In this document: one piece after another, positions 7,466 to 13,420 of the stretch
Layout of the letters: each line of letters opens with the position of its first letter
How positions within the stretch are numbered: position 1 is the first letter of the stretch
Source: an uncultured Collinsella sp.
GTDB taxonomy: Bacteria > Actinomycetota > Coriobacteriia > Coriobacteriales > Coriobacteriaceae
Direction of reading: 5' to 3'
DNA: 13,420 nucleotides
Assembly: GCA_938023085.1 (NCBI GenBank)
Contig: CALHDP010000041.1
Location: 1 to 13,420 of the forward strand
Translations under genes and position numbers: made by a program
Notes under the pieces: model-generated
What the model was told of the DNA's origin: nothing
Databases searched by the model: none
The model's input: the letters and a program-made list of their open reading frames with translations, nothing else

Positions 7466-8754
7466 TCACCTTCGTTTCTGTAATCGACTCCGAGCGAGCG
7501 CACAAGCCCCTCCACGTTGGCCTCCAAACGGAAGTCCCTCTCCCAAACGGCCCTTGCAGCGCGCCTCATAGAAGACCCTTCGGCCTTGCCCAAAAAGACG
7601 AATCGCTTTATGGCCGCGGCGACATCTTCCGGTCCACAGTCGCTAGGTAGGAGAAAGCCGTTGACGCCATCGCTTACTATCTCGTGGGTTCCGCCAACGT
7701 CCGTGGCGATGACGGGAATGCCGAATCCGCAGGCCTCCATGATCGAAAGCGGCAGGCCCTCGCTTGACGAGACGTTCACGAAGACGTCGAAATGCTTCGC
7801 TGCGTACTCCCCCAAAAGCGCGTCGTTCGGCAAAGCCCCCGCGAACTTCGCGGTGGAGTGCGTCAGCAACGAGCAGGCGGCCCTCGCCTCCTCGAGCTGT
7901 GGACCGTCGCCGTAATGGGTCCATTCGACGCGAAGCCCTTCGGCATCAAGAAGGGTGACAGCCTTAGCAAGAAGAGGCACGCGCTTAACGTCGACAATAC
8001 GCGAGCACGAGACGACCCGCAACGGGCAGGTCAACGGCTCGCCGGACTTGTCTGGCATCTCCCGCGTTCCGAGATAGGAGGTCGTCACCTTGCCCTCATG
8101 GCCCGGCCAGTTCGCGTTTATGTATTCCTCCCCGTCTTTCGAGCAGGGAAGCACTCCGGAAAGCTTGGATAGGAGGTATCCCCGGAAGGGCAAATAATGC
8201 ACATCGGTACGATCTGCATACAGATCGTACCCATGTGCACGCGCAACGGCGCGTGCACATGGGTACGTGCCGGTCAGCCAAGCAGCGACCAAAGCGGTGT
8301 CGTAAAGCCAAAAGCTGTATATGTGCGTGGGCTCAAAGCCAAAGCGGACCAGTTCCTCCGCAAGCACGTCCGCCTTTGCCTTCGCCCTCGCGGCAAAGTA
8401 GCCCCGGAACACGCGCTTTCCGATTCCATGAACGGATTCTGTGGCATAGGCCTCACGAACGTCCGCACCGCCCAAAAGGGGAAACGCGATCCCTTTGACT
8501 GCAAGCAAAGCCTTGTCCTTGGAGGTATTACCGCAACCCAAGGCCAGGGGCGTCACATTGCCCGGCAGCGCGCAGGTGGGCGCGTCACCCGGCTGCGCCT
8601 CGGTCCCCACGGCGAGCACCTCGTCGAAATAGGTCGAAAGAACGCCTATCTCGTTCTCGAGATAGGACTCAGCGGCGACCTCGCCGCGGTTAAAGGGGAA
8701 CCTCCTCGTCAGAAGGAGCAGCCGTCTCTTTTTTTTATCAGCAGTAATCGCCAC
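7462..8754 (-). CDS. GT4-family glycosyltransferase
   Basis: GT-B fold glycosyltransferase of 430 residues. The N-terminus (LLLLTRRFPFNRGEVAAESY) and the central motif RAHGYDLYADR (172-182) followed by YLPFRGYLL mark a GT4 subgroup common in capsule loci. SCSRIVDVKRVPLL (249-262) and the EX7E pair Glu332/Glu340 in SSSEGLPLSIMEACGFGIP form the donor site. I chose GTG 8754 because it lies just after the dehydrogenase stop (8760-8762) with AGAGG about eleven bases upstream. The longer reading frame would overlap that gene and adds non-family residues. The stop overlaps the C5-epimerase start. A very strong nested inverted repeat lies inside the gene (8198-8267), over the codons for the RAHGYDLY region. 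Sugar specificity unknown. Confidence 0.92.
   Translation of the reverse strand: MAITADKKKRRLLLLTRRFPFNRGEVAAESYLENEIGVLSTYFDEVLAVGTEAQPGDAPTCALPGNVTPLALGCGNTSKDKALLAVKGIAFPLLGGADVREAYATESVHGIGKRVFRGYFAARAKAKADVLAEELVRFGFEPTHIYSFWLYDTALVAAWLTGTYPCARAVARAHGYDLYADRTDVHYLPFRGYLLSKLSGVLPCSKDGEEYINANWPGHEGKVTTSYLGTREMPDKSGEPLTCPLRVVSCSRIVDVKRVPLLAKAVTLLDAEGLRVEWTHYGDGPQLEEARAACSLLTHSTAKFAGALPNDALLGEYAAKHFDVFVNVSSSEGLPLSIMEACGFGIPVIATDVGGTHEIVSDGVNGFLLPSDCGPEDVAAAIKRFVFLGKAEGSSMRRAARAVWERDFRLEANVEGLVRSLGVDYRNEGE
8198..8267. repeat. Nested inverted repeats within the GT4 coding region
   Basis: Two overlapping palindromes. The first has 19-base arms 8198-8216 and 8221-8239, complementary except one C/C mismatch, with a 4-base loop. 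The second has perfect 19-bp arms 8226-8244 and 8249-8267 around the 4-base loop AACG. Equivalently, the unit TGCACATSGGTACG occurs at 8198-8211 and 8254-8267, with an inverted copy at 8226-8239. The central arm can pair with either side, giving two mutually exclusive hairpins. No T-run follows on either strand. Confidence 0.9.
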
Positions 8755-8759
8755 AAATA

Positions 8760-10031
8760 CTAATCCCTCTTGAATAGGTCGCGGGTATACACCTTGCCGG
8801 CAACATCGGCCAGATCGTCGCTCCACCGGTTGGCAATGATCACGTCGCACTCGGCCTTGAACCTCTCAAGGTCATGCGTCACCTCGGAACCGAAGAATTC
8901 CGGCGCGTCCAGCGTTGGCTCGTAGACAACGACCGGCACTCCCTTGGCCTTCACGCGCTTCATAACGCCCTGGATGGAACTGGCGCGGAAATTGTCGGAG
9001 TTCGACTTCATGGTCAGGCGGTACACGCCCGCCACGGGCTTCTCCTTGCCTTCGTATACCTTGTCCCACAGCAGTTGCAGTACCTCGTCTGCAATGTAGT
9101 CCTTGCGAGTGCGGTTGGCATCGACGATGGCCTCGATAAGGTTCTGAGGCACGTCCTTATAGTTGGCCAGCAACTGCTTGGTGTCCTTGGGCAGGCAGTA
9201 GCCGCCGTAGCCGAAGGAGGGGTTGTTGTAGTGGGAGCCAATGCGGGGCTCTAGGCACACGCCATCGATGACGTCCTTGGTGTTGAGTCCCCTCATCTCG
9301 CAGTAAGTGTCCAGCTCATTGAAGTACGCCACGCGAAGTGCCAGGTAGGTGTTGGCGAACAGCTTCACGGCCTCCGCCTCGGTGGTACCAAGAACGAGCT
9401 GCGGGATGCCCGTCGTGCCATCAGGGTTGGTGCGCTCAAGCTCGGCGGGGCCGACGCCTTGGGCGAGCAGCCCAGCAAACGTCTTTGCGGCCTTCACAGC
9501 TTCCTCGTCGTCCTTGGGCGCGCCCACAACGATGCGGCTAGGGTGCAAATTATCGTAGAGCGCCTTGCTCTCTCGAAGGAACTCGGGGCTGAAGATGATG
9601 CGGCTGTCGCCAAGCGTCTCGCAAAGCGACGAAGTGTAACCCACAGGGATGGTCGACTTGATGACAATCCAGGCCGTCGGGTTCACCGAGCGGATTGCCG
9701 AAATTGCGGCTTCAACAGACGAGGTGTCGAAAAAGTTGCGGTCCGAGTCGTAGTTCGTTGGCGTGGCCACGATGGCGAAATCCGCGCCTGTATAGGCCTC
9801 GGCGACGTCCACGGTTGCATGCAGGTCGAGCTTCCTCGTGCCCGCCTTAGCCTCGGCCAGGAAGAGCTCAATCTCGTCGTCCTGGATGGGCGACTGAAAA
9901 GCGTTAATCTTCTCTACCTTCTCGGAGACGATGTCGAGCGCGCGCACCTCGTTGTGCTGCGAGAGCAGAACGGCCAACGAGAGCCCCACATAGCCGGTGC
10001 CGGCGACTGCTATCTTCATTTTTTCGGACAT
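8760..10031 (-). CDS. ugd: UDP-glucose 6-dehydrogenase
   Basis: NAD-dependent four-electron oxidation of UDP-glucose to UDP-glucuronic acid. The 423 residues show the Rossmann motif GTGYVG (11-16), KSTIPVGYT (125-133), SPEFLRE (148-154), the long central helix FANTYLALRVAYFNELDTY and the catalytic Cys279 in FGYGGYCLPKDTKQL. A C-terminal UDP-binding domain ends near VIIANRWSDDL. Length is normal for the family. I chose ATG 10031, which has AAAGG nine bases upstream. An in-frame ATG at 10019 is possible; the upstream GTG at 10061 has no support. A gap of 43 bases separates it from the GT2 gene. It feeds the 4-epimerase, the GlcA-transferring glycosyltransferase and, indirectly, the C5-epimerase. 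GDP-mannose dehydrogenase is related, but the motif set fits the UDP-glucose branch. Confidence 0.95.
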   Translation of the reverse strand: MSEKMKIAVAGTGYVGLSLAVLLSQHNEVRALDIVSEKVEKINAFQSPIQDDEIELFLAEAKAGTRKLDLHATVDVAEAYTGADFAIVATPTNYDSDRNFFDTSSVEAAISAIRSVNPTAWIVIKSTIPVGYTSSLCETLGDSRIIFSPEFLRESKALYDNLHPSRIVVGAPKDDEEAVKAAKTFAGLLAQGVGPAELERTNPDGTTGIPQLVLGTTEAEAVKLFANTYLALRVAYFNELDTYCEMRGLNTKDVIDGVCLEPRIGSHYNNPSFGYGGYCLPKDTKQLLANYKDVPQNLIEAIVDANRTRKDYIADEVLQLLWDKVYEGKEKPVAGVYRLTMKSNSDNFRASSIQGVMKRVKAKGVPVVVYEPTLDAPEFFGSEVTHDLERFKAECDVIIANRWSDDLADVAGKVYTRDLFKRD

Positions 10032-10074
10032 ATCATTCAACCTTTCGTTAAGAGCAGGCACACATATGAAATAG

Positions 10075-10992
10075 TTAGGATTTCGCCTTGCCGAAGAACT
10101 TCAGCGCCTCAGAGACGCAGGCGGCGGGCGATGAGGCAATGGCCTTTAAGGCGTAAATCACAGCCTGGCCTGGCTGGTTGCTGCGCTTCATAGCGAAGGC
10201 GAGCACGGCGTTGTGGCGAAATTCGATGTAGCGCACATCCTTCTTGCTGAGGCGCGGGTAGTAGCCGCGCACCACCTCGTGCCTTGCGACCTCGCCGTTT
10301 ACCTTGTTCTTGCCAAGCGAGAGCCTCTCGCCGGAATGGAGGTACTGCCTCACGTGCACCTCGGGCATGTAGCCCATGTGGGCGCCAGCCTCTATGCAGC
10401 GCAGCATCAGCCACCAGTCTTGGCCGGTCGCCACCTCGCCGAAACCCTCAGTGCGGTCGAACAGGTCGCGCCTGAGCATATAGATGGCCGTTGGGCTTAT
10501 CGGCGTTAGGAGGTGCGCGCGCAGCAGACCCTCGGTGGAGAAGTCCTCGCAATGGTCGAGCCTGCGGTGCTCCACAAGCCGGCCACGTTCGTCATACCAC
10601 GAGACATCCTGCCAGCTCATGTCGAGGGAGTTTTCCTGCATGAAGGCGACCTGGGTGGACACCTTGTCAGGCAGGAACTCGTCGTCATCGTCGAGGAACG
10701 TGAGGTACTCGCCCGTCGCCTGGCGGCAGGCGTAGTTTCGCGCCGCCCCGCCGCCGGTCTGGCCGGAGGTGTGCAGCAGCCTAAAGTGCGGAAGGCTCGC
10801 GGCATAGGGGGCGACCGCCGCGTCAGTCTCGGCGCTTTCCGGCCACTCCGGCCGATTGTCGCTCACTACAATCAGTTCGATGTTCTCCGCGCCGTAGTCC
10901 TGCGCGGCGATTGAGTCCAGGGCCACGCGAATCCTGTCAGAGCGCTTGTAGGTCGGCACCACGATCGAGACGAGGGGTTTGTCAGCACTCAT
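10075..10992 (-). CDS. GT2-family glycosyltransferase
   Basis: GT-A fold, inverting glycosyltransferase of 305 residues that probably adds the second sugar after the initiating transferase. It opens with LVSIVVPTYKRSDRIRVALDS, has GGGAARNYACRQATGEYLTF (80-99), then the metal-binding aspartates DDDD (101-104) and the acceptor-side GQDWWLML (190-197). The last hundred residues are helical and basic, without clear membrane spans. ATG 10992 has GGAGG six bases upstream, which overlaps the end of the initiating transferase gene; the gap between the two genes is three bases. Donor sugar cannot be deduced. Confidence 0.93.
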   Translation of the reverse strand: MSADKPLVSIVVPTYKRSDRIRVALDSIAAQDYGAENIELIVVSDNRPEWPESAETDAAVAPYAASLPHFRLLHTSGQTGGGAARNYACRQATGEYLTFLDDDDEFLPDKVSTQVAFMQENSLDMSWQDVSWYDERGRLVEHRRLDHCEDFSTEGLLRAHLLTPISPTAIYMLRRDLFDRTEGFGEVATGQDWWLMLRCIEAGAHMGYMPEVHVRQYLHSGERLSLGKNKVNGEVARHEVVRGYYPRLSKKDVRYIEFRHNAVLAFAMKRSNQPGQAVIYALKAIASSPAACVSEALKFFGKAKS

Positions 10993-10995
10993 GCG

Positions 10996-11796
10996 CTACC
11001 TCCCCGTCTTCTTCTTGCCGAACATGACGCCAAAGGTCTTGAAGAAGACCTTCCAGTCTGCCTTGAGGCTGGCACCCTTCGCGTAGGCAAGCTCGAACTC
11101 CTGGCGCAGGCCGTTCTCGAAGGTCGCGAGGTTGCGCGGGCCCGACTGCCAGGCACCGGTAATGCCCTGCGGGACGGCAAGCACCTGCACCTGTTGCTCG
11201 TGCGTAAAGTTCCCGAGCTCCTCGTAGGTGATGGCGCGAGGGCCGATGACGGAGAGCTGGCCCGCGAGCACGTTGAAGAACTGGGGCAGCTCGTCCAGGG
11301 AAGTCTTGCGCAGGACGCGGCCTAGCTTGGTGATGCGGGGATCGTTTGTGACCTTCCGCTCGCGGTGCCACTCCTCGATCTGCTCGGGGCTGAGGTACTT
11401 CTCCACGTCGTTGGCGTCGGCGACCATGGAGCGGAACTTGAGCACGCGGATGGGGCGACCGAAGCGCCCCGCGCGCTCGTGAGCGTAGATGGGTGCGCCC
11501 TTGGTATCGGCCGCAATGAACGCACAGAGCACCGCGCCAGGGATGAGCCCCACGACGCAGACGCACGCGCTGAACGCGATGTCGAAGGTGCGCTTGACGA
11601 AGCGGTAGCCAAGCGACCTCGTGTCGAGCGCGCGGGACTCTGCGGCAAACTCGGGCGAGCCTGGGAGGCTCATCGTGCCCGTGCTTGCAGCGGAGCCGGC
11701 ACCGGCGCCCGCCGCGCTCTCGCGCCGGTCCATGGCCTGAGCAATGAGCGCCGCGCCCACGGGCGCATTATCCTCTGTTACTTCTTTAGTAGTCAC
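10996..11796 (-). CDS. Initiating phosphoglycosyl transferase (bacterial sugar transferase, undecaprenyl-phosphate)
   Basis: Monotopic phosphoglycosyl transferase that transfers a sugar-1-phosphate to undecaprenyl phosphate, the committed step of repeat-unit assembly. With GTG 11796 as start it has 266 residues. There is a low-complexity Ala/Gly tail to about residue 58, then a basic VKRTFD and one hydrophobic re-entrant helix (about 71-96, kinked at Pro86). The catalytic domain follows with LKFRSM (119-124), ITKLGRVLRKTSLDELPQFF (155-174) and SVIGPR (182-187). Asp168-Glu169 is the catalytic dyad. It lacks the polytopic domain of WbaP-type enzymes. The start is uncertain: a TTG at 11856 would read through the G9 tract, and GTG 11760 has AGAGGA ten bases upstream. 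First structural gene after the antiterminator. Gal, Glc, GlcNAc and other substrates are all possible. Confidence 0.94.
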   Translation of the reverse strand: MTTKEVTEDNAPVGAALIAQAMDRRESAAGAGAGSAASTGTMSLPGSPEFAAESRALDTRSLGYRFVKRTFDIAFSACVCVVGLIPGAVLCAFIAADTKGAPIYAHERAGRFGRPIRVLKFRSMVADANDVEKYLSPEQIEEWHRERKVTNDPRITKLGRVLRKTSLDELPQFFNVLAGQLSVIGPRAITYEELGNFTHEQQVQVLAVPQGITGAWQSGPRNLATFENGLRQEFELAYAKGASLKADWKVFFKTFGVMFGKKKTGR

Positions 11797-11881
11797 AATA
11801 AAAATTTCGTTCCTGTCCCCAGGAACCCCCCCCCAATCCACAAATTCAAAAACCAAATAAATTGCCGGCGTAACGTCTTCC
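11797..11881 (-). promoter_or_regulatory. Leader between antiterminator and first structural gene
   Basis: An 85-base gap, AT-rich in its first half, then a G9 tract (C11826-C11834 on plus) joined to a perfect hairpin. The arms GTTCCTG (11809-11815) and CAGGAAC (11820-11826) flank a 4-base loop. The stem includes AGGA, the only Shine-Dalgarno-like bases before GTG 11796. LoaP antiterminators are known to recognise an RNA hairpin in the 5' leader of their target operon, so this is the natural candidate here. That link is inferred. No E. coli-type ops element is present. Confidence 0.55.
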
Positions 11882-12472
11882 TTACGTTTTGCTCGGCACG
11901 TCTAACGGAAGCAGCTCCCTAAATGCGGAGTCGCCTTCGCCCACGTTTACCAGGCACCAGCGTTTATGACGGTCGATCTTTTTAACGCGGGCCTCTTGCC
12001 CCACCAAGGGTCCCTGCTCTATGTGCAACACGCCGTCTTCTATGCGTGCGACGCTGTTGCGCACCACGCCGTCGTCGTCCAGCACGCTGCGGTACCAGTC
12101 CTGCGCATCGTCCGGCATGGGCATGTACGCCCGCTCCCTACTGCCGGCGATGCGGCAGCCAAAGCTCAACTGGGCCAAAGCCCTATCGAGCGCGGCGGCA
12201 TCGTGCGTGGCGACGAAGAAATATTCCTTGTACATGGGTTTGGTTTGGAGCGACCAGGCGCCGTCCCGCTTAAACCAGAACTCCTTTTGCATCACAAAAG
12301 CGTCCTGCATCAGTCCGTGCGGAATAACGTGGCGGACCTTTTCGCAGGTCTCGCGCTCTTTACCATGGGGGGTGTGAACCAGATACCAGCGGACACGACC
12401 ATGCTGGCTATTGGTTGTGGCGCTGTTAAATGCGCCCGGCAGCTGCTCTTGGCGCCGTGCCGTCTGTTCCAT
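11882..12472 (-). CDS. NusG-family transcription antiterminator (LoaP/UpxY/RfaH-like)
   Basis: Specialised NusG paralog of 196 residues, expected to ride on RNA polymerase and suppress pausing and termination along the downstream polysaccharide operon. The NGN domain begins at VRWYLVHTPHGKERETCEKV (27-46) and includes FVMQKEFWFKRDGAW (59-73) and YKEYFFV (81-87). A KOW-type domain follows with GPLVGQEARVKKIDRHKR (154-171). The first 25 residues look like a flexible tail. The KxxxE-rich N-terminus and FxxxxEFWFKRDGxW segment resemble LoaP of Firmicutes and Actinobacteria rather than housekeeping NusG. ATG 12472 has a good ribosome site (GGGGGTG) five bases upstream. Upstream reading would need a TTG at 12562. 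It is the first gene after a promoter flanked by inverted repeats. The gap to the next gene is 111 bases to GTG 11796, including the stop region and leader. Confidence 0.88.
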   Translation of the reverse strand: MEQTARRQEQLPGAFNSATTNSQHGRVRWYLVHTPHGKERETCEKVRHVIPHGLMQDAFVMQKEFWFKRDGAWSLQTKPMYKEYFFVATHDAAALDRALAQLSFGCRIAGSRERAYMPMPDDAQDWYRSVLDDDGVVRNSVARIEDGVLHIEQGPLVGQEARVKKIDRHKRWCLVNVGEGDSAFRELLPLDVPSKT

Positions 12473-12494
12473 GTTCTCACCCCCTCTTTTTGGC

Positions 12495-12511
12495 TTTGCG
12501 ATGCACGCAAA
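12495..12511 (-). repeat. Small hairpin in the antiterminator leader
   Basis: Arms TTTGCG (12495-12500) and CGCAAA (12506-12511) flank the 5-base loop ATGCA. It lies 22-39 bases upstream of ATG 12472, close to the ribosome site. It may modulate translation initiation; the stem is short and could be chance. Confidence 0.35.
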
Positions 12512-12564
12512 TGCAGGGGCGTTTAGAACAGGCTTCTCGCTCGCAGCTAGGCGCAGTCGCAAAA

Positions 12565-12579
12565 GTACAGGTTTTTGTA
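12565..12579. repeat. Inverted repeat, proximal copy (candidate inversion site)
   Basis: The 15-base sequence GTACAGGTTTTTGTA is the exact reverse complement of 12672-12686. It lies between the promoter and the antiterminator start, in the expected 5' untranslated region. The match continues imperfectly outward (AAAA against AAAAG). Confidence 0.8.
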
Positions 12580-12595
12580 TCTTTCGACAGACGAC

Positions 12596-12624
12596 ATTAT
12601 ACGAGCAATTAATCAGCGTTTGCC
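12596..12624 (-). promoter_or_regulatory. Promoter of the antiterminator and polysaccharide operon
   Basis: A perfect TATAAT -10 box lies at 12601-12596 reading leftward. Seventeen bases upstream is GGCAAA (12624-12619), a poor -35 box; TGGGCA at 19-base spacing is a slightly closer match. The likely start of transcription is near 12588, giving a leader of about 115 bases. A strong -10 with a weak -35 suggests help from an activator. The element lies wholly between the two 15-bp inverted repeats. Confidence 0.65.
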
Positions 12625-12637
12625 CAGATTACGCAAA

Positions 12638-12658
12638 ATGTACTGCCAGTAGGTACAT
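12638..12658. promoter_or_regulatory. Dyad upstream of the promoter, possible operator
   Basis: Half-sites ATGTAC (12638-12643) and GTACAT (12653-12658) are symmetric with a 9-base spacer. A smaller overlapping palindrome TACTG-G-CAGTA sits inside on the minus strand. Relative to the predicted start it lies around -50 to -70, a usual place for an activator dimer. The binding protein is unknown. Confidence 0.4.
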
Positions 12659-12671
12659 CTCCATACCCCTC

Positions 12672-12686
12672 TACAAAAACCTGTAC
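12672..12686. repeat. Inverted repeat, distal copy (candidate inversion site)
   Basis: The sequence TACAAAAACCTGTAC is the exact reverse complement of 12565-12579, with 92 bases between the copies. It lies between the thrS terminators and the promoter. Confidence 0.8.
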
Positions 12687-12699
12687 CTTTTTGTGCAAC

Positions 12700-12727
12700 A
12701 AAAAAAGCCGCTCAACCAGCGGCTTTT
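12700..12727 (-). terminator. Intrinsic terminator, second of a tandem pair (bidirectional form)
   Basis: Stem AAGCCGCT (12705-12712) against AGCGGCTT (12718-12725), extendable by A/T pairs, with a 5-base loop. On the minus strand a seven-T run (12706-12700) follows, a strong rho-independent terminator. On the plus strand TTTTCTT follows, so it may also stop rightward transcription. That would protect thrS if the neighbouring promoter segment were inverted. Confidence 0.85.
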
Positions 12728-12741
12728 CTTATTTTGGTAAG

Positions 12742-12776
12742 AAAAAGGCGACCGCCCTTTGTGGACGGTCGCCTTT
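12742..12776 (-). terminator. Intrinsic terminator after thrS, first of a tandem pair
   Basis: Perfect 11-bp stem AAAGGCGACCG (12744-12754) with CGGTCGCCTTT (12766-12776) around an 11-base loop. On the minus strand it ends in a T-rich tail (TTTTTCTT). It lies 22 bases after the thrS stop codon. Confidence 0.88.
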
Positions 12777-12798
12777 GTTAATTGTTGTGAAGTTTGCC

Positions 12799-13420
12799 TT
12801 AGGCGCGAGTCTTAATCTCCTCGAGCACCTTGGCAACAAACTCGTCGACGCTCATCTGAACGGTCTCGTTGGAGCGATCGCGGACGGAGATGTTGCCGGC
12901 CTCGACCTCCTTCTCGCCCAGGATGAGCATGTAGGGCACGCGGTCGATGCTGCGGGCCTCGCGGATCTTGTAGCCGATCTTCTCGTCGCGGTCGTCGCAG
13001 ACCACGCGAATGCCGGCCTCTTCCAGCTTAGCGCACACCTCGTGGGCGTAGTCGCGGCTCTTCTCGGAGACGGGAAGTGCCTTGACCTGCACGGGAGCCA
13101 GCCAGGTGGGGAACTTGCCCGCAAAGTGCTCGATAAGAATACCGATAAAGCGCTCGATGGAGCCAAAGCACACGCGGTGCAGCATGATGGGGCGCTTCTT
13201 GGTGCCGTCGGCATCCACGTACTCCAGGTCAAAGTTGAGCGGCATCTGGAAGTCCAGCTGAACGGTACCGCACTGCCAGGTGCGACCGAGCGAGTCCTCC
13301 AGGTGGAAGTCGATCTTGGGCCCGTAGAAGGCGCCGTCGCCCTCGTTGACCTCGTAGTCCATGTGTAGCTGCTCCAGAGCGGTGCGCAGACCCTCCTCGG
13401 CGCGCGCCCAGTCCTCGTCG
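12799..13420 (-). CDS. thrS: Threonyl-tRNA synthetase, C-terminal part (runs off the window)
   Basis: Charges tRNA-Thr with threonine. The visible 206 residues are the end of the protein; the start lies beyond position 13420. Upstream residues read in frame to the edge (WARAEEGLRTALEQLHMDYE). Class II catalytic features: GAFYGPKIDFHLEDSLGR, WQCGTVQLDFQMP, then HRVCFGSIERF, which carries the zinc-ligand His and the motif 3 arginine. The C-terminal anticodon-binding domain follows with APVQVKALPVSEK and the conserved DDRDEKIGYKIREA and VPYMLILGEKE. The gene ends at TAA 12799-12801 and is followed by tandem terminators, so it is a separate housekeeping unit and marks the chromosomal boundary of the polysaccharide locus. 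Confidence 0.97.
   Translation of the reverse strand, partial: DEDWARAEEGLRTALEQLHMDYEVNEGDGAFYGPKIDFHLEDSLGRTWQCGTVQLDFQMPLNFDLEYVDADGTKKRPIMLHRVCFGSIERFIGILIEHFAGKFPTWLAPVQVKALPVSEKSRDYAHEVCAKLEEAGIRVVCDDRDEKIGYKIREARSIDRVPYMLILGEKEVEAGNISVRDRSNETVQMSVDEFVAKVLEEIKTRA

Noticed and set aside
9459..10193. Plus-strand open frame opposite ugd and the end of the GT2 gene
   Set aside because: Antisense to strongly conserved proteins, with no ribosome site or recognisable domain; a product of high GC content.
11797..11856. TTG-initiated N-terminal extension of the initiating transferase through the G9 tract
   Set aside because: The segment covers the hairpin and G9 tract, has no ribosome site and adds residues outside the family; kept only as an alternative in the notes.
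11797..12595. E. coli-type ops (RfaH recruitment) element
   Set aside because: I searched by eye for the GGCGGTAG core upstream of and after the antiterminator gene and found none.
12691..13368. Plus-strand open frame opposite thrS
   Set aside because: It begins inside the terminator hairpins and runs antisense to thrS; low-complexity Val/Leu/Ala translation.
1..13420. CRISPR arrays, tRNA or rRNA genes, insertion sequences
   Set aside because: No regularly spaced direct repeats, no tRNA-like cloverleaf and no transposase-like protein were recognised.

Overview
The window looks like chromosomal DNA from a high-GC Gram-positive gut bacterium. The codon use and protein style suggest a coriobacterium such as Collinsella or a relative; this is an inference from sequence style, not a database match. 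Every gene I can support lies on the minus strand, so transcription runs from right (13420) to left (1).

Right edge (12799-13420): the C-terminal part of threonyl-tRNA synthetase (thrS), followed by two tandem intrinsic terminators (12700-12776). Control region (12473-12798): a perfect TATAAT -10 box lies between two perfect 15-bp inverted repeats (12565-12579 and 12672-12686). This is the layout expected of an invertible, phase-variable promoter. It drives a NusG-paralog antiterminator of LoaP/UpxY type (11882-12472). After that gene comes a short leader with a G9 tract fused to a 7-bp hairpin (11809-11834), a candidate loading site for the antiterminator.

Polysaccharide operon (58-11796), in transcription order: initiating phosphoglycosyl transferase; GT2 glycosyltransferase; UDP-glucose 6-dehydrogenase; GT4 glycosyltransferase; D-glucuronyl C5-epimerase-like protein; second GT4; EpsG-like polymerase; TupA-like ATP-grasp ligase; Wzx-type flippase; UDP-glucuronate 4-epimerase; and a hexapeptide-repeat O-acetyltransferase. 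Three junctions are 4-base ATGA overlaps and most others are short gaps, so this is probably one long transcript that benefits from processive antitermination.

Together these genes read as a Wzx/Wzy-type pathway for a uronic-acid-rich surface polysaccharide. The dehydrogenase makes UDP-GlcA and the 4-epimerase can make UDP-GalA. The C5-epimerase could turn a GlcA residue into L-iduronic acid, as in heparin/heparan. The ATP-grasp enzyme may amidate uronic carboxyls with an amino acid, and the acetyltransferase decorates the unit. Possible phase-variation layers are the invertible promoter and a G9 tract inside the acetyltransferase reading frame, plus a leader G9. The most notable observations are the promoter inverton with its LoaP-like gene, the glucuronyl C5-epimerase in a Wzx/Wzy locus, the poly-G tracts, and a very strong nested inverted repeat inside one GT4 gene (8198-8267).
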